Shown in pieces: positions 1-6,412 of a DNA stretch of 8,008 bases. The position numbers and the translations under genes are program-made. This DNA is from Nitrospinota bacterium (GTDB taxonomy: Bacteria; Nitrospinota; Nitrospinia; Nitrospinales; VA-1), in contig PCCT01000012.1 of NCBI GenBank assembly GCA_002731985.1, forward strand, positions 9,643 to 17,650, given 5' to 3'. Under the pieces are notes generated by a model. It was not told where the DNA came from. It did not search any database and was given only the letters and a program-made list of their open reading frames with translations. Numbering within the stretch: the first letter of the stretch is position 1; every line of letters begins with the position of its first letter.

Positions 1-396
1 GATGAGTATCTTCGGGATATAGGATTTAATTCTGTAGAATCGGGTCATGCGGTTATGAGGTTTGGCCCTAACAACGAAAACCAGACTTATATGATGCCGG
101 AACCGGTTCAGAGAAGGCATTCAATGGATCGGTTTATTATTCTTCAGGTCATTGCTCATAAAAATATTCTGGTCGGTGTGTTTGATCCCGAATGGGGCCT
201 GACTCTTCCCAGCCCTATTTACCAGTTAGATGGATTAAAAGAAAATATCCCGAGAACGCTAAGTATATTCAGGAAACAGCTCAAGAAAAGAGAAACTCGA
301 AAGCCTGAGCCACAAGATTCAAAATGGATGAGACTTTTTGCAACCAATGCTGTTACCATATATCAGAACCCAAACTTCATGAGTAACCAGCATTAG
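1..396 (+). CDS. Unrecognised protein, 5'-truncated by the window edge
   Basis: The reading frame is open from the first base to the TAG at 394-396, giving 131 visible residues. An internal ATG at 55 exists, but it has no convincing ribosome binding site and the frame stays open upstream, so the real start is probably before the window. I do not recognise the family. The visible part is soluble-looking, without a membrane segment. It has a hydrophobic, strand-like core (FIILQVIAHKNILVGVFD), a proline-rich stretch, then a basic segment rich in Lys and Arg (FRKQLKKRETRKPE), and an uncharged tail. There are no cysteines and no obvious catalytic motif. Its stop codon overlaps the Shine-Dalgarno sequence of the zinc-ribbon gene that follows, so the two are probably co-transcribed. 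No function is assigned. I am fairly sure it is a real gene because of the tight junction and protein-like composition. Confidence 0.7.
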   Translation, partial: DEYLRDIGFNSVESGHAVMRFGPNNENQTYMMPEPVQRRHSMDRFIILQVIAHKNILVGVFDPEWGLTLPSPIYQLDGLKENIPRTLSIFRKQLKKRETRKPEPQDSKWMRLFATNAVTIYQNPNFMSNQH

Positions 397-407
397 GAGA
401 AAGCTAT

Positions 408-599
408 ATGCCCTTTTACGACTATCATTGTGAAAAATGTAAAGAAACCTTTGAGGTTCTGCAGAAGGTATCTGATGAACCCCTCACTAAATGTGAAAAA
501 TGCGAGGGTCCAGTACAAAAGGTGGTCAATAACATGACATTTCACCTTTACGGACCAGGCTTTTACTCTACTGATAACAAACGAAAATATTTAAAATAA
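408..599 (+). CDS. FmdB-family zinc-ribbon protein
   Basis: This 63-residue protein begins MPFYDYHCEKC, the typical opening of the FmdB/CxxC_CxxC_SSSS family of small putative regulatory proteins. Two CxxC pairs (C8/C11 and C29/C32) should bind one zinc ion as a ribbon. The GPGFYSTD stretch at 49-56 is the conserved motif that follows the ribbon in this family. The length fits the short form; many homologues add a Ser- or Gly-rich tail that is absent here. The family is named after a protein from the formamidase locus of Methylophilus, and its biochemical role remains poorly defined. Translation should start at ATG 408, because AGGAG at 395-399 lies 8 bases upstream and overlaps the preceding stop codon. 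It sits just before two pterin genes, with a 33-base structured gap. A link to pterin metabolism is only contextual. Confidence 0.9.
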   Translation: MPFYDYHCEKCKETFEVLQKVSDEPLTKCEKCEGPVQKVVNNMTFHLYGPGFYSTDNKRKYLK

Positions 600-626
600 A
601 GGAGACGCCGCTCTACGGATGTCCCC
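600..626 (+). promoter_or_regulatory. Hairpin enclosing a Shine-Dalgarno sequence, in the leader of the pterin synthase gene
   Basis: An imperfect hairpin can be drawn between 601-610 and 616-626 with loop CTCTA (611-615). It has nine pairs (one of them G-T), one A/C mismatch and a bulged A619. The 5' arm contains most of the only good Shine-Dalgarno sequence in the gap, AGGAG at 600-604. The 3' arm contains ATG 619, which opens a five-codon mini-ORF (M-S-P-A-L) whose TGA (634-636) overlaps the synthase ATG (633-635). No T-run follows the stem, so it does not look like an intrinsic terminator. A role in translational coupling or masking the binding site is inferred. Pairing was done by eye and no folding energy was calculated. 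Confidence 0.4.
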
Positions 627-632
627 TGCCCT

Positions 633-1046
633 ATGATATTTATTACACGAAAGCACCATTTTTGCGCAAGTCATCGTCTGTATAACCCCAGTTTTTCTGA
701 CGAGAAAAATGAGGCTACTTTCGGCCTGTGCAACAATCCAAACGGGCACGGCCACAATTACGTTCTGGAGGTCACACTATCGGGTGAAATCGCCGACGAT
801 ACGGGAATGGTGTTCGACCTGAAGGAACTTAAAAAATTAACTCAACAGGAAATCATCGACAAAGTGGATCACAAGAACCTGAATGTCGATGTAGATTTCT
901 TGACTGATATTATTCCAACTGCGGAAAATCTTGCCATCCGGTTCTGGAAAAGATTGGAACCTAAAATCACAAAAGGCCAATTATACGAAGTCAAACTTTA
1001 CGAATCCGAACGTAATTTTGTTGTCTATAGAGGGGAAAACCTGTGA
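633..1046 (+). CDS. 6-pyruvoyl-tetrahydropterin synthase (PTPS-II type) / QueD family
   Basis: This 137-residue enzyme belongs to the family that converts 7,8-dihydroneopterin triphosphate, the FolE product, into 6-pyruvoyl- or 6-carboxy-tetrahydropterin in the cytoplasm. The zinc ligands are visible as H14 (in CASHRLY) and H39/H41 (in NGHGHNY). The catalytic set is C33, D79-H80 (in DHKNLN) and E124 (in KLYESE), so the active site looks complete. The Cys-to-HGH spacing is CxxxxxHGH. This is the pattern of animal-type PTPS-II, not the CxxxHGH of QueD or the Glu of the folate-bypass PTPS-III, and the overall sequence reads strikingly like mammalian PTPS. ATG 633 is the only reasonable start: no ATG, GTG or TTG occurs in frame between the preceding stop and it, although it lacks a close Shine-Dalgarno. 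The gene ends in a 4-base overlap with folE. The product could be a tetrahydrobiopterin precursor. A queuosine role cannot be excluded, so I give no symbol. Confidence 0.92.
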   Translation: MIFITRKHHFCASHRLYNPSFSDEKNEATFGLCNNPNGHGHNYVLEVTLSGEIADDTGMVFDLKELKKLTQQEIIDKVDHKNLNVDVDFLTDIIPTAENLAIRFWKRLEPKITKGQLYEVKLYESERNFVVYRGENL

Positions 1047-1627
1047 GTCTAACAACTGAAGAGATCGGGATAAAATCGTTGATTGAGCAGATGTTAAATG
1101 AACTCGGTGAAGACCCAAAACGTGAAGGCCTGCTCAAGACCCCTGAACGTGTTGAGAAATCTTTAAAGTTCTTAACCAGCGGCTACCAGATAGATATTGA
1201 TGAACTGGTCAACGGTGCGCTTTATAATGAAAGCTATGATGAAATGGTGATTGTTAAGGATGTTGATGTATTCAGCCTTTGTGAACATCACATGCTTCCC
1301 TTTGTAGGAAAATGTCATGTAGCCTATCTTCCTCAAGGTAAGATCATCGGGTTGAGCAAAGTTCCCCGACTGATAGATGCTTTCAGCAGGCGTTTACAGG
1401 TTCAGGAACGATTAACTACTCAAATCGCAAAGTGCCTGCAGGATATTCTGCAACCGGCAGGAGTGGCTGTAGTTATCGAAGCCATGCACCTTTGTATGTC
1501 CATGCGTGGCGTGGAAAAACAAAACTCCTACACTACCACCAGTTCCATGCTTGGATGTTTCAAGGAAGATGCACGAACACGCAGTGAATTTCTCAGCCTG
1601 ATAACACCAGCCAAATCTCGTTTCTAA
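1043..1627 (+). CDS. folE: GTP cyclohydrolase I
   Basis: This 194-residue protein catalyses conversion of GTP to 7,8-dihydroneopterin triphosphate plus formate, the entry step to folate, queuosine and tetrahydrobiopterin. The zinc site of the type I enzyme is visible: C80 and H83 in [10 protein letters not shown], and C151 in [12 protein letters not shown]82 and H149 also fit conserved active-site positions. The N-terminal [17 protein letters not shown] (21-37) is the usual substrate-region signature, and the C-terminal SEFLSLI is conserved. The length is normal for a bacterial, zinc-dependent FolE. The start is GTG 1043, embedded in a GTGA overlap with the upstream stop and preceded 7 bases earlier by AGAGGGG (1029-1035), a strong binding site. 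The overlap with the gene for the next enzymatic step implies translational coupling and coordinated output toward a 6-substituted tetrahydropterin. I see no truncation or missing residue. Confidence 0.97.
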   Translation: MSLTTEEIGIKSLIEQMLNELGEDPKREGLLKTPERVEKSLKFLTSGYQIDIDELVNGALYNESYDEMVIVKDVDVFSLCEHHMLPFVGKCHVAYLPQGKIIGLSKVPRLIDAFSRRLQVQERLTTQIAKCLQDILQPAGVAVVIEAMHLCMSMRGVEKQNSYTTTSSMLGCFKEDARTRSEFLSLITPAKSRF

Positions 1628-1684
1628 AAACCATAGATGATTAACCGTAATTATTTCAAGAGAATATGGCGCTCTTTTCAGGGT

Positions 1685-1714
1685 TTGACAAGTTAAAACA
1701 TACAGAGATATAAT
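1685..1714 (+). promoter_or_regulatory. Consensus sigma-70-type promoter for the phoH operon
   Basis: A perfect -35 hexamer TTGACA (1685-1690) and a perfect -10 hexamer TATAAT (1709-1714) are separated by 18 bases, one more than optimal. It lies in the longest intergenic region of the window (1628-1751), correctly oriented for phoH. Transcription would start near 1721, giving a leader of about 30 bases before TTG 1752, with AAGGA at 1735-1739 as binding site. No clear operator or strong intrinsic terminator for the upstream operon is visible in the same gap. Confidence 0.8.
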
Positions 1715-1751
1715 GGCAGGCAATTAGACCTGACAAGGACTTTACCCTCTC

Positions 1752-2717
1752 TTGAATCAAAACATCTCCAAAGAACTTCTTCTAGAAAATCTCAACCACA
1801 TTCCCGAACTCTTCGGTACTCAGGACGTCAACCTCAAACAAGTTGAAAAAAAGTTTGGGGTCCGTATCACCACCCGCGAAAACCAGATCAAAATAAAAGG
1901 CGATGCTATCTCGGTAAATGCCGTCGACACTCTGTTATCGCAACTGGAGGACCTTGCTGTTTCAGGTCACCCCATCAAAAATGATGACATCAAATTCGCC
2001 ATTCGTCTGATAGCAGAAGACAACGCGATCGACCTGAAAGCTATTTTTTCAGAACGGATAGCTGTTTCGCCAAAAAAGGGATTTGTCACCCCAAAGAGTC
2101 CGGCGCAAAGGGAATTCATTCAATCGGTCAGGCAGGCGGGTATTGTGCTGGCCATTGGACCGGCGGGAACTGGAAAAACATACATGGCTGTAGCTTTGGC
2201 GGTGGAAGGTCTCCTTAGAAAACAGTTTAAAAAAATTATCCTGGTTCGCCCTGCAGTCGAAGCGGGTGAAAAACTTGGATTCTTACCAGGTGATATTGCA
2301 GAAAAAATTAACCCTTACTTCATGCCGCTTTACGATTCGCTGAACGACATGATGGAACCTGGCAAGGTAAGGGAACTGTTGGAAGACAACATTATTGAAA
2401 TCGCACCATTGGCATATATGCGTGGTCGCACTCTGAGCGATTCGTTTGTAATTCTTGACGAAGCACAGAATTCTACGAAAGAACAAATGAAAATGTTTCT
2501 GACCCGACTTGGATTCTGCTCGAAAATGGTTATCACCGGGGATGTAACACAAATTGACTTGGACCATTCAAAAGACTCTGGCCTGATTGAGGTTCAAACT
2601 CTGCTCAAGAACATTGATGGGATCAGGTTCGCCACCTTCAGCGAAAAAGATGTTGTAAGACATGACCTAGTCAAAGAGATCATAAAAGCATACAGCCAAA
2701 ATGGGTCTGGACGTTGA
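1752..2717 (+). CDS. ybeZ: PhoH-like ATPase (YbeZ family)
   Basis: This 321-residue cytoplasmic P-loop ATPase is of the PhoH/YbeZ type, related to the helicase-like fold. An N-terminal KH-like region spans about 20-65. The PhoH ATPase domain follows from about 113, with Walker A GPAGTGKT (136-143), the family motif LVRPAVEAGEKLGFLPGD (164-181), Walker B VILDEAQN (233-240) and the sensor-like stretch ITGDVTQIDL (261-270). In characterised bacteria YbeZ partners YbeY in rRNA processing and ribosome quality control, and the ybeY homologue follows after only 24 bases. The start is TTG 1752, preceded by AAGGA at 1735-1739 with 12 bases spacing. It gives an N-terminus that aligns with YbeZ from residue 15 or so, and no ATG fits better. 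A perfect promoter lies just upstream, so this is the first gene of its operon. Length is close to E. coli YbeZ (about 346), and all nucleotide-binding motifs are intact. Confidence 0.95.
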   Translation: MNQNISKELLLENLNHIPELFGTQDVNLKQVEKKFGVRITTRENQIKIKGDAISVNAVDTLLSQLEDLAVSGHPIKNDDIKFAIRLIAEDNAIDLKAIFSERIAVSPKKGFVTPKSPAQREFIQSVRQAGIVLAIGPAGTGKTYMAVALAVEGLLRKQFKKIILVRPAVEAGEKLGFLPGDIAEKINPYFMPLYDSLNDMMEPGKVRELLEDNIIEIAPLAYMRGRTLSDSFVILDEAQNSTKEQMKMFLTRLGFCSKMVITGDVTQIDLDHSKDSGLIEVQTLLKNIDGIRFATFSEKDVVRHDLVKEIIKAYSQNGSGR

Positions 2718-2741
2718 CAGAAATTTTGAGGCAACTGTTTA

Positions 2742-3209
2742 ATGCAAATTGATATATGTGATGACCAAACTGAATGCGTCATTGACTGCGGCAAACTTGA
2801 AGCCGAGATCAGAAATATTTTAATCCCTCTGGAATGTGAGGAAAAAGAAATTAGCGTGTTACTGGTCGATGATGAAAGGATGCGCGAGCTCAATAAGCAA
2901 TACCGCGGTCAGGACCGGGCCACCGATGTTCTCTCCTTTCCCCAGAATACAGGGGAAGAAGAAGGACTGAATCCGCACCTGCTTGGAGATGTGGTAATAT
3001 CTATTGTCACTGCCCGGAGGCAATCGGCTGAACACGGATTATCTCTGGAAGAAGAACTGGGGCTATTGCTCATCCACGGCATCCTTCACCTTCTTGGATT
3101 TGATCACGAGCGATCTGATGAAGAAGCTCGCCTTATGAAGGAAAAAACACGTGACTTGTTCCATTGTCTTTTTCCAAACAAGGAACTGGCAGATTCCTGC
3201 GAATTTTAA
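2742..3209 (+). CDS. ybeY: Endoribonuclease YbeY (rRNA maturation factor)
   Basis: This 155-residue metalloprotein is YbeY, a single-strand endoribonuclease needed for 16S rRNA 3'-end maturation and 70S ribosome quality control. The zinc motif HxxxHxxxxxH is complete (H112, H116, H122 in HGILHLLGFDH). The family signature RATDVLSFP is at 59-67, with the conserved LGDVVIS at 81-87. The length is typical. ATG 2742 is preceded by GAGG (2728-2731) at 10 bases spacing. It directly follows its usual partner, the PhoH/YbeZ ATPase gene. In many Gram-positive and some other bacteria an HD-domain phosphohydrolase gene lies between or is fused, but here the two are adjacent as in proteobacteria. The C-terminal tail after about residue 145 is short and poorly conserved. 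Identification is secure from the motif and neighbour together. Confidence 0.97.
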   Translation: MQIDICDDQTECVIDCGKLEAEIRNILIPLECEEKEISVLLVDDERMRELNKQYRGQDRATDVLSFPQNTGEEEGLNPHLLGDVVISIVTARRQSAEHGLSLEEELGLLLIHGILHLLGFDHERSDEEARLMKEKTRDLFHCLFPNKELADSCEF

Positions 3210-3235
3210 TCGAACTGATAGTTGACGGATGTCTT

Positions 3236-3724
3236 ATGGAACGCATTTGGGCGCCCTGGCGCATGGAATACATCACCAAAAACAAATCCGACGAGTGCAT
3301 TTTTTGTACCCTGCCAAATTCTGGCGATGGCGAAAAACATTTCATACTGTTTCAAGGTAAGGGCTGTTTTGTCATCATGAATATTTTCCCATATAATAAC
3401 GGCCACCTCATGGTCTCGCCTTATCGCCATCTTGCATGCATTACCGAGCTTGATAAAGACGAAGCCGGAGAAATGACCGCGCTCACAAATAGTTGTATCG
3501 AAATACTCCGGGCCGTCAACAATCCTGACGGTTTCAATGTTGGGTTCAATCTAGGAAAAAGCGCTGGCGCGGGTTATGACGAACATATTCACAATCATAT
3601 TGTTCCACGGTGGTCAGGGGACACAAATTTTATGCCGGTTCTCGCTGAAACCAGAGTCCAGCCTGAACATTTACGAAATTCATATGAAAAACTCGTTCCT
3701 CATTTCAAAAAACTGAGCCTGTAA
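3236..3724 (+). CDS. HIT-family nucleotide hydrolase or Ap4A phosphorylase-like protein
   Basis: This 162-residue member of the histidine triad superfamily acts on nucleoside phosphates or dinucleotides such as Ap4A or adenylates, through a covalent nucleotidyl-histidine intermediate. The triad HIHNHIV lies at 117-123, with H119 as the expected nucleophile. A CIFC pair at 21-24 probably joins a zinc site as in many HIT proteins. The opening MERIWAPWRMEYI is the standard N-terminus of the subgroup that includes mycobacterial Ap4A phosphorylase Rv2613c, so ATG 3236 is chosen. A longer in-frame ATG at 3164 would add 24 non-homologous residues and overlap ybeY by 46 bases. Upstream of 3236 no strong Shine-Dalgarno is seen, so translation may depend on coupling to ybeY, which ends 26 bases earlier. 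The exact substrate (Ap4A or another nucleotide) cannot be told from sequence alone. Confidence 0.93.
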   Translation: MERIWAPWRMEYITKNKSDECIFCTLPNSGDGEKHFILFQGKGCFVIMNIFPYNNGHLMVSPYRHLACITELDKDEAGEMTALTNSCIEILRAVNNPDGFNVGFNLGKSAGAGYDEHIHNHIVPRWSGDTNFMPVLAETRVQPEHLRNSYEKLVPHFKKLSL

Positions 3725-3754
3725 TCCTGGTCTAATGCAATCCTAGTCTCATGA
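3723..3754 (+). repeat. 16-base imperfect tandem duplication spanning the mutS start
   Basis: Two adjacent 16-base units, 3723-3738 (AATCCTGGTCTAATGC) and 3739-3754 (AATCCTAGTCTCATGA), match at 13 of 16 positions. The first unit begins in the stop codon of the HIT gene and the second contains the mutS ATG (3751). The first unit's ATG (3735) opens a three-codon mini-ORF (M-Q-S) ending at TAG 3744-3746. No Shine-Dalgarno-like purine tract precedes either ATG. It looks like an old local duplication of the initiation region. Any regulatory effect is inference. Confidence 0.6.
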
Positions 3755-6411
3755 AATCCGCCACTCAAAAAGTTTCCAAAATAGAAGATGGAACTCCGAT
3801 GATGCAGCAGTATATGAGCATCAAAAGGGATTACCCGGACTCCATTCTGTTTTTTCGTATGGGTGATTTCTACGAGATGTTTAACGAAGATGCCACGATA
3901 GCGTCGCGGGTTCTGGAAATAGCCCTCACCTCCAGAAATAAAAATAAAGCCAACCCCATTCCCATGTGTGGCATCCCACACCATTCATCTAAAAACTATA
4001 TCGCTAAACTTATTAAATCTGGCAAGAAAGTTGCCATTTGCGAACAAACGGAAGATCCTAAATTCGCCAAAGGCTTGGTCAAGCGTCAGGTGGTTAGAGT
4101 GGTAACGCCTGGAACGGTTCTGGATGACAACCTGCTTGATCCAAAACAAAATCAGTTCCTTGTCTCAGTTCATTCAGACGGAAAAGGATGGGGACTTGCC
4201 GCTCTCGACATCACCACCGGTCTCTTCAAGATAACTGAACTTCATGGAGACAACGCAGAATCGCTATTAACGGATGAACTGGAACAATTCGATCCAAGAG
4301 AAATTATCCTGTCTGACACGGCTACAAGTGAAGACAAAAAACATGATTGGTTGCAAGGACGTGAGCACAGCCTGCACTCTTGCGATGACTGGACATTTTC
4401 ATACAGTGAAGCCTACCGGCGATTAATCGAACATTTTAAAACGGCATCATTGGAAGGATTCGGGTGCGAAGATTTAAAGCTTGCGGTCTCTGCCGCTGGC
4501 GCACTTATCCGTTATCTGCATGAAACACAAAAGTCCGCACTTGAACATATCAGCACAATCAATACCTTTAATGTCCACAACTATATGCTCATGGACCACG
4601 CTACAGTTCGCAGTCTGGAGCTTGTGGAATCGAGCGAAGGGGGACGTAAAAGTTCCCTATTGGATTTGCTCGACCTCTCGCAGACTCCCATGGGAGCGCG
4701 TCGCATTAGGGAATGGATTCTCAAACCGCTGATCGATATCAATTCCATCAGCGAACGACTGAATCAGGTGGATACATTCAGAAACAATCCGATGCTAAGG
4801 CAGGACATACGAGAGCAATTCAAATCAATGTACGACATGGAACGGCTATTGGGCCGCGTTTCGCTGTCTGTTTGTAATGCACGCGACCTCATTGCACTGA
4901 AAACTTCTCTTTCGATTTTGCCCCACCTGTTGGAACTTTTAAATCAAAGCGGGAATGACACATTAAAATCCTTCACATCATCATGGGACAATCTTGAGGA
5001 AGTGCATGAACTCCTTGAACAGAAAGTTGTTGATGATCCACCTTTCAATCTTAAGGAAGGGAACCTCATTAAACCGGGATGCAACGCGGAACTGGATCGA
5101 CTTAAATCAATAACGCGCGATGGGAAAAACTGGATCGCTCAGTTGGAGACAAAGGAAAGAGAGCGTACCGGCATTTCCATTTTAAAAATTGGCTTCAATA
5201 AAATATACGGCTACTACATAGAGATCACCAAAAAGAATCTGGACCGGGTGCCTGAGGAATATATCCGAAAGCAGTCACTGGTCAACGCAGAGCGTTTTAT
5301 TTCCCCGGAGCTCAAAGAGTACGAAGTAGAGATCACGGGAGCCGAGGAAAAGACTACTGAACTGGAACAGAAAATTTTCCAGCAAGTCCGGGAGGAAGTG
5401 GCTTCTCATGGAACACGCATACAGCATATGGCTCGCGTCATTTCCAATCTCGATGCAATCATATCTTTTTCCGAAGTGGCTCATCGTTACAATTACTCAA
5501 GACCGGAGATTGATGAGAAAACAAATCTTAAACTGGAAAATGGCAGACACCCTCTCATAGAGCGCATCCTCCCGGAAAACCAGTTTATCGCTAACGATAC
5601 TCAACTCGATAGCACAGACGATCAGATTATGATAATCACCGGACCCAACATGGCAGGGAAATCTACCTACCTGCGACAGGTCGCGTTGATTACCCTGATG
5701 GCACAAGTTGGAAGTTTTGTCCCGGCGGATTCGGCGCACATAAGTATCGTTGACCGAATTTTCTCACGCGTTGGAGCGCAGGACCATCTGCAAAAAGGTA
5801 TGTCTACCTTCATGGTGGAAATGAATGAAACTGCAAATATCCTGAACAACGCCACGAAAAAAAGCCTCATCATCCTGGATGAAATTGGCCGGGGGACCAG
5901 CACTTTTGACGGAATCAGCATTGCATGGTCTATCGTCGAATACCTTCACGGAGATGATTCGAATGGCGGACCCAAAACTTTATTCGCTACTCACTATCAC
6001 GAGTTAACGGATCTGGCTCTGGTATTGAACGGTGTCAAGAATTTCAACGTGCAGGTGAAAGAATGGAATGATGAAATAATTTTTCTGCGAAAAATCGTTC
6101 CTGGAGGAGCCGACAAAAGTTATGGCATTCAGGTTGCCAGATTGGCGGGACTTCCAGACAAGGTACTCCACCGTGCCCGCGAAGTTTTGTTCAATTTGGA
6201 AAAAAGCGAATTTGATGAAGTTGGAGTCCCTAAAATCTCACACGCTGAAGGCAAAACAGCCTCCTATCAACCACAACAACTGGGCCTGTTCGGTGACACG
6301 GCTCATCCGGTTATCAAGCATTTGGAAAAAGTAGAACCCGATGACCTGTCGCCACGACAGGCTATGGACGCTCTATACGACCTTAAACGCCTTTTAAGGA
6401 AATCCCTGTAA
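3751..6411 (+). CDS. mutS: DNA mismatch repair protein MutS
   Basis: This 886-residue protein recognises base mismatches and small loops and starts MutL-dependent repair. The mismatch-reading F-Y-E motif is present (F40, E42 in MGDFYEMF). The connector, core/lever and clamp domains occupy about 130-600, including GFNKIYGYYIEIT (481-493) in the clamp. The ABC-type ATPase follows, with Walker A GPNMAGKST (631-639), the STFMVEM signature (685-691), Walker B LIILDEIGRGTST (706-718) and ATHYHELT (746-753). QLGLF (843-847) is a beta-clamp binding motif, and the C-terminal LSPRQAMDALYDLKRL (866-881) matches the oligomerisation region. Length is normal for MutS1. ATG 3751 gives the usual short lead before TPMMQQY; this start lacks a Shine-Dalgarno and sits in a small tandem duplication. 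An internal ATG at 3799 would remove part of the conserved N-terminus and is disfavoured. The epimerase gene begins 1 base after its stop. Confidence 0.98.
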   Translation: MKSATQKVSKIEDGTPMMQQYMSIKRDYPDSILFFRMGDFYEMFNEDATIASRVLEIALTSRNKNKANPIPMCGIPHHSSKNYIAKLIKSGKKVAICEQTEDPKFAKGLVKRQVVRVVTPGTVLDDNLLDPKQNQFLVSVHSDGKGWGLAALDITTGLFKITELHGDNAESLLTDELEQFDPREIILSDTATSEDKKHDWLQGREHSLHSCDDWTFSYSEAYRRLIEHFKTASLEGFGCEDLKLAVSAAGALIRYLHETQKSALEHISTINTFNVHNYMLMDHATVRSLELVESSEGGRKSSLLDLLDLSQTPMGARRIREWILKPLIDINSISERLNQVDTFRNNPMLRQDIREQFKSMYDMERLLGRVSLSVCNARDLIALKTSLSILPHLLELLNQSGNDTLKSFTSSWDNLEEVHELLEQKVVDDPPFNLKEGNLIKPGCNAELDRLKSITRDGKNWIAQLETKERERTGISILKIGFNKIYGYYIEITKKNLDRVPEEYIRKQSLVNAERFISPELKEYEVEITGAEEKTTELEQKIFQQVREEVASHGTRIQHMARVISNLDAIISFSEVAHRYNYSRPEIDEKTNLKLENGRHPLIERILPENQFIANDTQLDSTDDQIMIITGPNMAGKSTYLRQVALITLMAQVGSFVPADSAHISIVDRIFSRVGAQDHLQKGMSTFMVEMNETANILNNATKKSLIILDEIGRGTSTFDGISIAWSIVEYLHGDDSNGGPKTLFATHYHELTDLALVLNGVKNFNVQVKEWNDEIIFLRKIVPGGADKSYGIQVARLAGLPDKVLHRAREVLFNLEKSEFDEVGVPKISHAEGKTASYQPQQLGLFGDTAHPVIKHLEKVEPDDLSPRQAMDALYDLKRLLRKSL

Positions 6412-6412
6412 A

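Noticed and set aside
1659..1677. Possible terminator after folE: AAGAG (1659-1663) pairing with CTCTT (1673-1677), followed by TT.
   Set aside because: Only a five-pair AT-rich stem with a nine-base loop and no real T-run, so too weak to call.
1412..1723. Reverse-strand open frame opposite the end of folE.
   Set aside because: It is antisense to a well-supported gene, has no recognisable domain and crosses the phoH promoter; a chance open frame.
1717..1732. Small inverted repeat CAGG/CCTG in the phoH leader, a possible operator or leader hairpin.
   Set aside because: Only four pairs with an eight-base loop, expected by chance at this length.
2713..2735. GTTG/CAAC inverted repeat between phoH and ybeY.
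   Set aside because: Four pairs only, with a 15-base loop and no T-run; not credible as terminator or operator.
3164..3235. Longer N-terminus for the HIT protein starting at ATG 3164 inside ybeY.
   Set aside because: The extra 24 residues do not resemble the family, whose members start at the M-E-R-I-W-A-P-W position (ATG 3236).
3222..3250. TTGACG at 3222-3227 as a -35 element for a promoter before the HIT gene.
   Set aside because: No acceptable -10 hexamer at 16-18 bases downstream.
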